Shown: positions 25,760 to 35,176 of the stretch, in pieces
Numbering within the stretch: the first letter of the stretch is position 1
Layout: the number at the start of each line of letters is the position of its first letter
NCBI GenBank assembly: GCA_045580165.1
Contig: JAZNNG010000059.1
Span: 9,390 to 73,389, forward strand
Direction: 5' to 3'
Source of the DNA: UBA4717 sp045580165
GTDB lineage: Bacteria > Bacillota > Clostridia > Oscillospirales > CAG-272
DNA: 64,000 nucleotides
Notes under the pieces: model-generated
Databases searched by the model: none
What the model was told of the DNA's origin: nothing
Seen by the model: only the letters and a program-made list of their open reading frames with translations
Made by a program: the position numbers and the translations under genes

Positions 25760-28700
25760 TTAGTTTATAAGAATGGCTCTGAGGTTTACGGTGTGACCTG
25801 AAGTAAGATTTTCGGATACCTTGATTTCACACGTGTGAGTCTTGTATTCAAGTCCGTCTATAAGCGGTACTCTTTCAGAAACAGTAGGTCCGCAAAGAGT
25901 TTGCTCCATCCATTCTCCACCGTCTATTCTGAATTTAACAACGCCTGCCTTGCTGTTAACTGATGTGTATACAGCAACCTCGTCGCCCGTGAAGCTGAAG
26001 CTGAGAGTTGCGCCCGGAGTGGTTGATGAAAGACCAAATTCTTTATTTGACCATTCTTCAGAATTATAGGTCATTTCTTCTCTGTATAAAAGCGTTGCAT
26101 CACTACGGTCGTGAGCTGACATAGGCTTCTTAATCACCTTGTCTGAAATTCCCGTTTCTTCAATTTCGCCCCAGTTATTTACGAACATTTCTCTTAGAGG
26201 CTTGAGCATTATTTCATAGCCCTTGTCGGTGGGGTGAATGTCATCGTAAATATAGTCCTTGGAATTGAGTGAGTTGCTATCAATATAGTCGTTAAGCACG
26301 CTTCCGAAGTATACAGAGTTGATGTTATAGTACTCTGCAAGCTCCTCCTGTGCCTCGGTCGACTCCGTCTGATTCTCTTCTGCCATCTCTCTCGTCTGAG
26401 TATATACCATTACGATGTCGATCTCGGGATCGTAATCGTAGATCTGCTGAATTATTGCTTCGTAGAACTCCTGGACCAGCTCCTTGGTCAACTTAAATTG
26501 CTTATAACTATCATCAAAGTGGTTATCGTTAGCCGCAAACTCGATAAATACGAGGTCGGGGTCCTGTTTGAGCACGTCATCTATTCTGTACGCACCGTAA
26601 GACGAGCCCGTACCGCCGATGCCTGCGTGGATCATTTTGATCTCTGCCGTCGGATAGTCCGCCTTGAGCCACGCATCAAACATCGTTCTCCAACAGTTGT
26701 TCTCGTAGCTTCTTCCGAGAGTTATCGAGCCGCCGAGATATGCGACCGTGAGCTTTTTGTCCTGTGTGAGCTTCGTATAAGAATTCTTAAGCGGCTCGCG
26801 GTATTCTATGTAACCGTTATAATCGTGCAGATAGGGGACTGTCTTATATTCGCTCCAATTTGCGAGCTTTCTTACCATAATGGTAGCATCAAGAGCGTTT
26901 ATCTCGCCGTCAAGGTTGAGGTCAAGGTTTTTCGGCTTTGCCAAGGACTCATAGCCCACCCAGCCTGCAAGATGGCGCATAAAGAGCACCAAATCGAGAG
27001 TAGTTATTTCACCGTCACCGTTTGCATCTGCGTAATTCTTTTCGAGGTTCTTAAGCTCTGCCTGATAGTCGAATTCGTACGCCTGTGCTTCTTCAAGCGT
27101 CTTGAAGAAGCCGATATATTCAACGTCGAAATAATCGTCTTCGTTCACAAAGGCTACGTCAAACTGAGTTCTGCCTCCGTACAGTGCAATTCGGAAGTAT
27201 GATATGGGGGACTCATAATCTGCAGTAGAATATTTACTTACAGCAGTGAGATCAACTATCATTTTTTCGTTGTGCTCAGAACCAATAAGCTCACCCGTAA
27301 ATCCCGTAGGACGATTGGCTTTTCCCTCTATTGTAATTCCTACACTGGCTGCCGCAGCAACTCCCTCGGGAAGCTCTATATTTGATTTATATCCCACCGC
27401 GATATACTTATAGGTCTGCGCGTGTATCTGCTTGGGATATGAGAACTTCAAGTAGTTCTCGTTACCGTCATAAAGAACTCCGCCCTCAGGACCCGAAAAG
27501 CTTAAATACTGACTGTTGTTGTCAGAAATGATTCCGTTAGCGGTGTGTCCGATCGCTTTTCCCGTAAGCTGATTTGCCATAAAGATGTGGTAAGGTGAAT
27601 CAATATCCATATTAAGCTCTGGGAGCACCTCGGGTATTCTGGATTCTGCATACGCGTCTGCAGATGCTTTATTCTTAAAGAAACCTATATATTCAACGTC
27701 AAAATATTCGTTTGCTACCTGAGTTGAGCCGTAGGTTTTATGAGGACCGACACGCAGATACTTTACGTTTGAGCTTTCGTCAATGCTTTCGTCAAACGTG
27801 GTTATATCGGCATCTCCTGCGTTGATTTCAGCAATATCCACTACAATCGCGCCGTTAGAACCGTTGAGGTCACCATTCAGTCCCCAGAAGCGCTTATATG
27901 CCGTACCGTCCTTGGGGAGAAGTCCAACGCTTACAGAAGCTGTGTCGGTAATGTTTGTTCTGTACCCTATAACCGCATAGTGATACTTGTGTGCAGGAAC
28001 GTCCTCGGGCACACCGAGTGTACCGTAATAGCTTCTCGTGTACTCGTATTCTTCTTCGGGACCTGTGAAGCGGAAATATTCTACGCCGTCAACGGTGGTT
28101 AAACCGTCTGCAAAATATCCTGCGGCGCTTGCCGTAAACTCGTCCGCCTCAAAAACGTGACAGTCAACAAGGTCTACCGTGTCATCTTCCTCCTCGGGCT
28201 CCTCTCCCTCGGGTGTTGTCTTTTCCTCAAAATATTTAACAGCCGATGCCTTTTCAAACATTGCTACGTATTCGTACGCCGCGTAGTAATTGGTATAAGA
28301 TTGACCCGCCTCTGTATCCAACACGGGAAGCTTCTCTCCGCCCCAAGGGCCTATGCCCAAGCCGTTAATAGTCTCAGACGTGTAATCTTCGGGTATTTCA
28401 AATACGGCTGAGACGTCATAAACGCCGTCTGCGCCTGCTTCACTCGGGAAGCCACAAGAAATAACGAGCCTGTTCTTGTCGCCAAACCCAAGCGAGCTGT
28501 CAACAGGCACGAGTCCCACACTTGTAGGCGAAGTCCTGTCCTGCGTATTGCTCTTGAATTTTGTTACCACCGCTTCGACGTCAGACGTTGCAAAAACGTC
28601 GTTTGTGTCAAACGTCCAATATAACCATACGGCGCGTCCTTCCATATTGTTATTAGGTCTTACGACATAATACTCTTCTCCGTTTTCCTCTATCGCGGCG

Positions 28701-29104
28701 AGAGATGCCTTGGAGTTTTTGGGAACGAGTCTGCCTGCATCATCCTCCGATATAAGGTCGGCTGCCGTGTAAAGCTTATATGCGGAAAAGCTTGCCTTTA
28801 CGGTAAGGCTCTGCGTGATCTCTGCACTGTCATCAACGGCAGTTGCACCGTCAGCAGAGGTCCAGCCCGCAAACACCTTGGTTTCAGTCTTGGCAATAGC
28901 GGTCCTGACTGACGCTGCCTCTGCAGCTTCACCATTAAGCAATGTGGCTATCGTAGTCGTACCGTCAAACTCAATAGATTCGATAGTATTTCTGCTTTCG
29001 TCAAGAAATGTAACGCTGTTATCTCCTGCCGCCGACACAGTTACGGGGATCATGCCGACCACCATTACAAGCACGAGAAATAAAGCAAGAAATGATCTTT
29101 TCAT
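25760..29104 (-). CDS. Secreted multidomain SGNH hydrolase with internal dockerin-like pair
   Basis: The 1114-aa protein has a signal peptide (MKRSFLALFLVLVMVVGMIP), an InlB-type beta repeat (to about residue 110), three similar beta-sandwich modules (about 110-320, 325-500, 505-690, the last two ending EYFDVEYIGFFK or DYFDVEYIGFFK), two Ca-binding dockerin-like repeats (ADANGDGEITTLDLVLFMRH near 690 and DLNLDGEINALDATIMVRKL near 725), an SGNH esterase domain (YLGGSITLG, FAANDNH, DDIHPTDKG) and a C-terminal beta domain. Dockerins usually sit at an end; an internal pair is unusual. An extended -10 (TGGTATAAT) lies about 27 bases before the start codon. Substrate unknown. Confidence 0.85.
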   Translation of the reverse strand: MKRSFLALFLVLVMVVGMIPVTVSAAGDNSVTFLDESRNTIESIEFDGTTTIATLLNGEAAEAASVRTAIAKTETKVFAGWTSADGATAVDDSAEITQSLTVKASFSAYKLYTAADLISEDDAGRLVPKNSKASLAAIEENGEEYYVVRPNNNMEGRAVWLYWTFDTNDVFATSDVEAVVTKFKSNTQDRTSPTSVGLVPVDSSLGFGDKNRLVISCGFPSEAGADGVYDVSAVFEIPEDYTSETINGLGIGPWGGEKLPVLDTEAGQSYTNYYAAYEYVAMFEKASAVKYFEEKTTPEGEEPEEEDDTVDLVDCHVFEADEFTASAAGYFADGLTTVDGVEYFRFTGPEEEYEYTRSYYGTLGVPEDVPAHKYHYAVIGYRTNITDTASVSVGLLPKDGTAYKRFWGLNGDLNGSNGAIVVDIAEINAGDADITTFDESIDESSNVKYLRVGPHKTYGSTQVANEYFDVEYIGFFKNKASADAYAESRIPEVLPELNMDIDSPYHIFMANQLTGKAIGHTANGIISDNNSQYLSFSGPEGGVLYDGNENYLKFSYPKQIHAQTYKYIAVGYKSNIELPEGVAAAASVGITIEGKANRPTGFTGELIGSEHNEKMIVDLTAVSKYSTADYESPISYFRIALYGGRTQFDVAFVNEDDYFDVEYIGFFKTLEEAQAYEFDYQAELKNLEKNYADANGDGEITTLDLVLFMRHLAGWVGYESLAKPKNLDLNLDGEINALDATIMVRKLANWSEYKTVPYLHDYNGYIEYREPLKNSYTKLTQDKKLTVAYLGGSITLGRSYENNCWRTMFDAWLKADYPTAEIKMIHAGIGGTGSSYGAYRIDDVLKQDPDLVFIEFAANDNHFDDSYKQFKLTKELVQEFYEAIIQQIYDYDPEIDIVMVYTQTREMAEENQTESTEAQEELAEYYNINSVYFGSVLNDYIDSNSLNSKDYIYDDIHPTDKGYEIMLKPLREMFVNNWGEIEETGISDKVIKKPMSAHDRSDATLLYREEMTYNSEEWSNKEFGLSSTTPGATLSFSFTGDEVAVYTSVNSKAGVVKFRIDGGEWMEQTLCGPTVSERVPLIDGLEYKTHTCEIKVSENLTSGHTVNLRAILIN

Positions 29105-29235
29105 ACATATCCTCCAAATACCGGATTATAATTATACCAATTTTGATTTTACCACAACCTATCAATAATTTCTACTCAAATATTCCAAAAAAATTGTCAC
29201 ATATTACAATTTTGTATAATGTTTATTATATATTC

Positions 29236-29268
29236 AAAAGACCCGTTGCAACGTGCAACGGGTCTTTT
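29236..29268 (-). terminator. Terminator after the stalk-domain lipoprotein gene
   Basis: A perfect 15-bp stem (AAAAGACCCGTTGCA and complement) with a 3-base loop lies 22 bases beyond the stop codon at 29290, with A/T runs on both sides. Confidence 0.9.
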
Positions 29269-29289
29269 GTGTTCAAATTATGTGTGCCA

Positions 29290-30786
29290 TTACGGACAGA
29301 GTATTGCCCAAGGAGTTCCGTCTTCATCCACCTGATAATCAACGAAATATCCGAGCTTTTCAAAGTCACGTATCTTTATAAAGGTTCTTCCGTCTATAAG
29401 AACGCCTGTCATATCTATCTTGGTGTCGCCGCGTACAACGTACGCACGTCCAAGAACGGGATCCCAGTCGACCACCTCTCCAAGACGCTCGCATATTCTT
29501 CTCATGGGAAGATACATACTGCCGCCGATATTGTGAAAATCGTAAAGTCCGAGAGCTATGGGCATTTCAACGTCGGTGACCGTTCCGTAGACCTCAGCCG
29601 CGCCCTCTGTTCCGTCCCAGGTTATGAGCATAGCATCAAGCTGCCAGCTCTGGGCGGCTTCGTTATAGGAATCAAAATAGCCCAAAAGACCTTCAATTGT
29701 TGACGAGTAGCCGTAAAGCTCGGGAAAGGCGATCTCCTCCACAAAGGTTGTGGTTGAAGTTCCTTCTGCCGTTGCAAAAATAACGCCTGCGATCGCAACT
29801 GAAGCGTCGGTGTTAACCGTTATGACGTTATCCGTCTCACTGATCTTATAGCTCAAAGTGCTTCCGTCAAGCTCAGCGAGTATTTCCTCTGTTTCCACAG
29901 GATCAAAAGCCATAGCGAGCTCGTCAAGAAGCTCCTCAAGCTCGGATTTTGATTCCTCGCTCACAAACTCTGCTATTGCAAGATCTATATCCTCGTTTGT
30001 AATCTCGGGATATGCCAAAATCATATAATCGCGGTATGAATCTATTAGTTCAACCAGGAACTCTGCCACGGCATCGACGTTGCTTCTCAGATATTCGATA
30101 CCGTTTCTAAGCACATCGATCATTTCCTTTGCGGTAAGGTCTATTCTGAAGCCGTTTTCGGTCTTGGAAACAACCCCCGTTTCAAATCCGGCAAAAAGCT
30201 TCTTTGCAGCTTCTACAAGCGTTTCGTAGATGGCTATTGCGTCTTCCGTTTCCATTTCGGCGCCTTCTTCCTCTGCAATCGGAATGGCTATGTAATTGAT
30301 ATCGGAAATTCCAAGAAGCGCGTTGTAAAGAATAAACAGGCTTTCATCCGTGGTGACCGTTTCGGCAATCAATGCATCGATATCAAGCGTTTCGGAGCTT
30401 ACGTAAAAATCTCCGACATAGGCAGCCTCGGCGGTGATCGCGGAGTCGAATCCGAAATTCAAAATGCTCGGAATGTTGAAGTCTATCTCCATAAACTGGA
30501 GCATATTCTCTGTGTCGCTAACGCCGTTCATAGTAACGTATATCTGCTCCGGAATGACATCGGCAGGATAAACCGTACCGTCCCCCTCCGAGCTCAGAAG
30601 CGCAGCTATAACCTCGTTGTTAAGGGAGATCACCATCTCGCTCTTAAGTTCATACGCGCCCGATTTATTGGCGAGCTTTATAAGCATATCGAGGTAATCG
30701 GTTTCAACGCCCGAGCAGCCCGAGAACGTAGCTACTATCATAACAAGCGCGAGTACGGCTGACAAGATTCTTTTGGTCATTTTCAT
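29290..30786 (-). CDS. Lipoprotein with C-terminal copper-amine-oxidase-type stalk domain
   Basis: The 498-aa product has a lipoprotein signal peptide with lipobox TFSGC (Cys near residue 24), a long acidic helical and beta region of unknown function (about 25-390), and a C-terminal stalk domain (GGSMYLPMRRICERLGE, FIKIRDFEKLGYFVDY) nearly identical to that of the SGNH gene at 24147. It has no catalytic motif and would be anchored on the outer face of the membrane. GGAG lies 8 bases before ATG. A role as surface-binding partner of the SGNH enzymes is inference from the shared domain. Confidence 0.8.
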   Translation of the reverse strand: MKMTKRILSAVLALVMIVATFSGCSGVETDYLDMLIKLANKSGAYELKSEMVISLNNEVIAALLSSEGDGTVYPADVIPEQIYVTMNGVSDTENMLQFMEIDFNIPSILNFGFDSAITAEAAYVGDFYVSSETLDIDALIAETVTTDESLFILYNALLGISDINYIAIPIAEEEGAEMETEDAIAIYETLVEAAKKLFAGFETGVVSKTENGFRIDLTAKEMIDVLRNGIEYLRSNVDAVAEFLVELIDSYRDYMILAYPEITNEDIDLAIAEFVSEESKSELEELLDELAMAFDPVETEEILAELDGSTLSYKISETDNVITVNTDASVAIAGVIFATAEGTSTTTFVEEIAFPELYGYSSTIEGLLGYFDSYNEAAQSWQLDAMLITWDGTEGAAEVYGTVTDVEMPIALGLYDFHNIGGSMYLPMRRICERLGEVVDWDPVLGRAYVVRGDTKIDMTGVLIDGRTFIKIRDFEKLGYFVDYQVDEDGTPWAILCP

Positions 30787-30833
30787 AATGCTTCTCCTTT
30801 TTTATAAGTGGACCGATAACGGCCCTGATGCTT

Positions 30834-30975
30834 TTAGTTAACGAGTACCGCGTAGATCCGGACTGTGTCCTCAGCCTTGATCTTATCGGATACTCTTATC
30901 TCAAGAGTATGCTCGGTGGGCTCAAGTCCGCTTGCGAGCAGAACTCTCTGACGTTTGCGCCGCAGAAGGCTTGCT
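30834..30975 (-). pseudogene. Truncated 3' end of an SGNH-hydrolase paralogue
   Basis: The last 30 or so codons encode VLLASGLEPTEHTLEIRVSD followed by ...AVLVN and a stop, matching the C-terminal beta domain of the SGNH genes at 24147 and 25760 (MLESGLEYGEHTLEIRCSEK...AILVN). Upstream similarity fades near 30975, directly beside the ABC transporter stop codon at 30997, and no start or SGNH motif remains. The ABC transporter gene has evidently replaced the 5' part. Confidence 0.8.
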
Positions 30976-30996
30976 CCTGCCACTATCATTTGATAC

Positions 30997-32760
30997 TCAG
31001 TTTGAATAGAGCTTATAAAGCTCACTGTAAACGCCGCCGCGGTCGATAAGCTCTGAGTGACTTCCCTCCTCACAGATGCCGTTTTCGTCAAGCACGATTA
31101 TGCGGTCTGCGTTTCTGATGGTAGTCAGTCTGTGTGCAATGGTGATGACCGTCCTGCCGCGAGCAAGCTTTTCGAGCGATGACTGCACGAGTCGCTCGCT
31201 TTCGTTGTCAAGAGCGCTGGTCGCCTCGTCGAGAATGAGTATAGGTGGATTTTTAAGGAACACTCTCGCAATGGAGATCCTCTGCTTTTGTCCACCCGAC
31301 AGCTTTACTCCGCGCTCTCCGACGTAGGTATCGTACCCGTCGGGTAGCTTTTCGATAAACTCGTCCGCGCCCGCAAGACGCGCCGCGGCTCTTATTTCCT
31401 CATCCGTCGCGCCCGGCTTGCCGTACGCGATATTCTCCTTCACGGTGGACGAGAACAGGTAGACGTTCTGATTTACTATTCCTATATTGTTTCTTAGCGA
31501 TTCGAGAGTGAGCTCGGTTATGTCCTGCCCGTCGATCCTGATAACGCCGTCGTCAAGCTCGTAGAAACGCGGGATGAGCGAGCAAAGCGTTGTCTTTCCG
31601 CCTCCCGACGGTCCGACAAGAGCAATGCTTTCGCCTTTTTTTATGTGCAGGGTAAGCCCCTTTATGACCTTTTTATCGTCATCGCCGTAGCCGAAGGTGA
31701 TGTTGTCCATTAGTATCTCTCCCTCGACGTTTCCAAGAGCCTTCGCGCCCTTTTTGTCAACTATGTCGGGCTCGGTGTCCATAACCTCGGCAAAGCGCTC
31801 GATTCCCGTCATTCCTCGCTGGAACTGCTCGGCAAATTCTATTATACGTCTGACACTTGCCAAAAGAGTCGAAACGTAGAGTAAGTACGCGACGAAGTCT
31901 GCAGGGGTGATAGCGCCCCTCATAAGGAAGAGTGCGCCCGAGCAAACGACTATAATATACGCGAGACCGTCAAAGAAACGTGTCGAAGACTGGAATGCGC
32001 CGAGATATTTGTATATAACCGATTTCACGTTGAGGAAGCCCTTATTGCCGTCCTCGAATTTTTCCTTTTCTATTTCCTCGTTGGCAAAGGACTTGACCTC
32101 GTGTATTCCGAGCAAGCTGTCCTCTACCTGCGAGTTAAGTATTGCGATCTTGGCACGCGACTCCTTGAAGCCTGCCCTCATTTTTTTATTGAACGGCACC
32201 AGCACCGCAACCATTATGGGTATGATGGAGAAAACTATCAGTGTAAGCGGTACGTTGACGAAGCATAGAATGGTGAACGCACCGATTATCTTTATGCCTG
32301 CGATGAATATCTCCTCGGGACAGTGGTGCGCGAACTCGGTAACGTCCATAAGGTCGCTCGTTATACGCGACATCAGCGAGCCGACCTTGGTGTTGTCAAA
32401 GTATGAAAACGACAGCTTTTGCAGGTGAGCAAAGAAGTCTGTACGCATATCGGTCTCTATCCGCGCGCCCATCATATGTCCTACCGACGCCATATAGTTA
32501 TAAGCAAGCGTGTCGATTATTCTCAGCACGAGATAGAGCGCCGTACAACCGAGTATCAGCGGCACGGTGAGCGAGGCGAGGTCATTGGTCGCGCGTTCGG
32601 TTATCATTTTCACTATAAGAGGAAGCGCAAGCTCGCACAGCGTTGTCAGCGAGGCGCACAAAAGGTCGCACGCCATTGTAAATTTGTATTTTTTGTAGTA
32701 TGGCAAAAAGCGTTTGATCAGAGAGCCTGCTTTTTGCTTTTTCGGAGCTTTAGTGTTCAT
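30997..32760 (-). CDS. ABC transporter, fused permease and ATPase
   Basis: The 587-aa half-transporter has six predicted transmembrane helices (about residues 25-310) and an ATPase domain with Walker A GPSGGGKTT, Q-loop NQNVYLFSSTV, signature LSGGQKQR, Walker B ILILDEATSALD and H-loop IAHRL. It belongs to the multidrug/lipid/peptide exporter class and probably works as a homodimer, since no partner gene is adjacent. The ATG at 32760 has AAGGA upstream. The promoter carries a LytTR-like direct repeat, so expression may respond to a quorum or peptide signal. Substrate unknown. Confidence 0.92.
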   Translation of the reverse strand: MNTKAPKKQKAGSLIKRFLPYYKKYKFTMACDLLCASLTTLCELALPLIVKMITERATNDLASLTVPLILGCTALYLVLRIIDTLAYNYMASVGHMMGARIETDMRTDFFAHLQKLSFSYFDNTKVGSLMSRITSDLMDVTEFAHHCPEEIFIAGIKIIGAFTILCFVNVPLTLIVFSIIPIMVAVLVPFNKKMRAGFKESRAKIAILNSQVEDSLLGIHEVKSFANEEIEKEKFEDGNKGFLNVKSVIYKYLGAFQSSTRFFDGLAYIIVVCSGALFLMRGAITPADFVAYLLYVSTLLASVRRIIEFAEQFQRGMTGIERFAEVMDTEPDIVDKKGAKALGNVEGEILMDNITFGYGDDDKKVIKGLTLHIKKGESIALVGPSGGGKTTLCSLIPRFYELDDGVIRIDGQDITELTLESLRNNIGIVNQNVYLFSSTVKENIAYGKPGATDEEIRAAARLAGADEFIEKLPDGYDTYVGERGVKLSGGQKQRISIARVFLKNPPILILDEATSALDNESERLVQSSLEKLARGRTVITIAHRLTTIRNADRIIVLDENGICEEGSHSELIDRGGVYSELYKLYSN

Positions 32761-32842
32761 TGGAGATTTCCTTTTTCTTTTTGAAATAGGGCTTAAGATT
32801 ATTTTTCCCACAGTTATTCAAAAAGCAGTCCCTCTTGTTTTG

Positions 32843-32871
32843 AGGATACCACTTTTGATTCCCAAAGTCAA
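32843..32871 (-). promoter_or_regulatory. Promoter of the ABC transporter gene
   Basis: On the - strand TTGACT (complement of 32866-32871), a 17-base spacer and TATCCT (complement of 32843-32848). Confidence 0.7.
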
Positions 32872-32882
32872 CACATCGTGCC

Positions 32883-32912
32883 TATTCGTCGATTTTTTGA
32901 GCCTATTCGTTG
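32883..32912. promoter_or_regulatory. LytTR-like direct repeat operator (second copy)
   Basis: TATTCGTCG (32883-32891) and TATTCGTTG (32904-32912) lie 21 bp apart, and the pair ends 11 bases upstream of the -35 of the ABC promoter, the same geometry as at 15119-15148. The rest of the 400-base divergent region (32913-33037) holds a 9-bp inverted repeat GAGGGGAAG/CTTCCCCTC and no gene. Confidence 0.6.
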
Positions 32913-33037
32913 ATTCTTTGGTGTTATTTTATGAAATGGGAAGACTTGGTGAGTATATTATATCACATATTTTAGTAATTACAAGAGGGGAAGATCGTTT
33001 TTAGCAGAAGCAAGCCCTTCCCCTCACACGCCGCTAC

Positions 33038-33066
33038 TTGATTTTATCCTCTCTTTGTGCTAAAAT
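33038..33066 (+). promoter_or_regulatory. Promoter of the branching enzyme gene
   Basis: TTGATT, a 17-base spacer and TAAAAT; the leader that follows is about 90 bases. Confidence 0.6.
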
Positions 33067-33163
33067 TATACTAAACGACACTTTTATGTATTTTTCCACC
33101 CTTTACGGCGGTATACTTGTAATAAACAACATACGCTTGGACACAGGTCCGAAAGGAATAAAA

Positions 33164-35122
33164 ATGGCAAGAAAAAAGATCACACTTGTTAAAATCGACA
33201 AGGGACTCGCTCCCTTTGAAGCTGACCTCAGACTCAGAATGAACAACTACGAGAGAAAAAAGAAGGAGCTACTTAAGCTCGCTCCCACCCTCTCTGATTT
33301 TGCCAACGGACACCTATACTACGGTCTGCACAAGACCGCGGACTGTTGGATATTCAGAGAATGGGCTCCTGCGGCAAGCGAGGCGGCGCTCGTCGGTGAC
33401 TTCAACGGCTGGGACGAGCATTACGGTATGATGCAGAATCTCGGAAACGGAAATTTCGAGATAAAGCTCCCTCTTGACGCGTTGAAGCACGGACAAAATC
33501 TCCGTGTCAAGCTCGTGTCGGGCGGCAGAGTTCTCGACCGCGTTCCCTCGTATATGAACAGAGTCGGTCAGAGCTGGGCCGACGGCAGCTTCTGCGGTCA
33601 GGTATGGGATCCGGACGTTAAATTCAAGTGGACAGACTCACGCTTCTTCAAGAAAAAGAAGCCCGAAAATCCCCTCATCTACGAATGTCACATCGGCATC
33701 TCCAACGAGGACGAGAGCATCGGCACCTACAACGAATTCACCGAAAAGGTGCTCCCCCGCGTTAAGGATAACGGCTACAACTGCATACAGATAATGGCTG
33801 TTATGGAGCATCCGTACTACGCGTCCTTCGGCTATCAGGTATCGAGCTTTTTTGCGCCGTCCTCGCGCTTCGGCACGCCCGAGGAGCTTAAAAGCCTCAT
33901 CAACACCGCCCACAAGATGGGCATCTTCGTGCTTCTCGACATCATCCACTCCCACGCGGCAATAAACGCCGTCGAGGGACTTTCCGAGTTCGACGGAACC
34001 ACCTATCAGTATTTCCACGAGGGTGAGCGCGGATATCACAGCGCGTGGGGCACAAGACTCTTTAACTACGACAAGAACGAGGTGCTTCACTTCTTGCTCT
34101 CAAACGTAAAGTACTGGATCGAGGAGTTCCATTTCGACGGCTTCCGCTTCGACGGAGTCACCTCGATGCTCTACCACAACCACGGTCTTGGTGTCAGCTT
34201 CGATTCCTACGAAAAATACTTCAGCCTGAACACCGACACCGAGTCGGTGACCTATCTTCAGCTTGCAAACGAGCTTATCCACACCGTAAACCCGAACGCC
34301 ATTACGGTTGCCGAGGATATGAGTGGTATGCCGGGTATGTGTATTCCCGTGTCAGACGGCGGTATCGGCTTTGACTACCGCTTATCTATGGGTGTGCCCG
34401 ATATGTGGATAAAATACCTCTCCAAAATGCGTGACGAGGATTGGAGTATGGACAACCTCTGGTACGAGCTTACCACAAGACGTCCGCTTGAAAAGAATAT
34501 CGGCTACGCGGAGAGTCACGATCAGGCGCTCGTCGGCGACAAGACCATAATGTTCTGGCTTGCCGACAAGGAAATGTACTACTCTATGAGCAAGAACTCC
34601 CAAAACCACATAATTGATCGCGCAATGGACTACCACAAGGAGATAAGACTCGTGACCGCTACCCTTGCAGGCGAGGGATACCTCAACTTTATGGGTAACG
34701 AATTCGGTCACCCCGAGTGGATAGATTTCCCCCGTGAGGGCAACGGCGACTCGGGCAAGTACGCGCGCCGTCAATGGAGTCTTGTCGACAATCCCGATCT
34801 CAAATATGAATATCTTAACAAGTTCGACAACGCAATGATAAAGCTTATAAAGAAGTATCCCATTTTGTCATCCGTGTCCGAGCTTATTTCAACTCACAAC
34901 GATAACAAGACACTTGCGTACAAGCGCGGAGGACTCATTTTCCTCTTTAACTTTAACGGCGTATTTCCTCAGAGCTTTACTCTCCCCGCCGCCGACAACG
35001 GCTACCGTACCGTTCTCTATACCGACGCGGCGGCGTTCGGCGGCAGAAGCAAAAGCGCGCCCAGAGCGTCGGAGAGGATCACCCTGCCTCCGAGAAGCGC
35101 CGTCGTGCTTGAAGCGAAATAA
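33164..35122 (+). CDS. glgB: 1,4-alpha-glucan branching enzyme, GH13 (eukaryote-like subgroup)
   Basis: The 652-aa enzyme cuts alpha-1,4 glucan and re-attaches the piece in alpha-1,6 linkage. An N-terminal CBM48-type domain (REWAPAASEAALVGDFNGW) precedes the GH13 barrel. Catalytic motifs are DGFRFDGVTSM (nucleophile Asp), VAEDMSGMP (acid Glu) and YAESHDQ (transition-state His-Asp). The pattern resembles GBE1/starch-branching enzymes (GH13_8) more than standard bacterial GlgB. GAAAGGA at 33151-33157 supports ATG 33164. No glgA, glgC or glgP is present in the window, so it is detached from a glycogen operon. Confidence 0.92.
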   Translation: MARKKITLVKIDKGLAPFEADLRLRMNNYERKKKELLKLAPTLSDFANGHLYYGLHKTADCWIFREWAPAASEAALVGDFNGWDEHYGMMQNLGNGNFEIKLPLDALKHGQNLRVKLVSGGRVLDRVPSYMNRVGQSWADGSFCGQVWDPDVKFKWTDSRFFKKKKPENPLIYECHIGISNEDESIGTYNEFTEKVLPRVKDNGYNCIQIMAVMEHPYYASFGYQVSSFFAPSSRFGTPEELKSLINTAHKMGIFVLLDIIHSHAAINAVEGLSEFDGTTYQYFHEGERGYHSAWGTRLFNYDKNEVLHFLLSNVKYWIEEFHFDGFRFDGVTSMLYHNHGLGVSFDSYEKYFSLNTDTESVTYLQLANELIHTVNPNAITVAEDMSGMPGMCIPVSDGGIGFDYRLSMGVPDMWIKYLSKMRDEDWSMDNLWYELTTRRPLEKNIGYAESHDQALVGDKTIMFWLADKEMYYSMSKNSQNHIIDRAMDYHKEIRLVTATLAGEGYLNFMGNEFGHPEWIDFPREGNGDSGKYARRQWSLVDNPDLKYEYLNKFDNAMIKLIKKYPILSSVSELISTHNDNKTLAYKRGGLIFLFNFNGVFPQSFTLPAADNGYRTVLYTDAAAFGGRSKSAPRASERITLPPRSAVVLEAK

Positions 35123-35176
35123 TCACGTTACCCGTCCCGTGCGTATAATGTTAACATCACTGTACGGAGAATTTAT

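Noticed and set aside
32985..33026. GAGGGGAAG/CTTCCCCTC inverted repeat as terminator or attenuator of the branching enzyme gene
   Set aside because: It lies upstream of the predicted promoter at 33038 and has a 24-base loop without a T-run.
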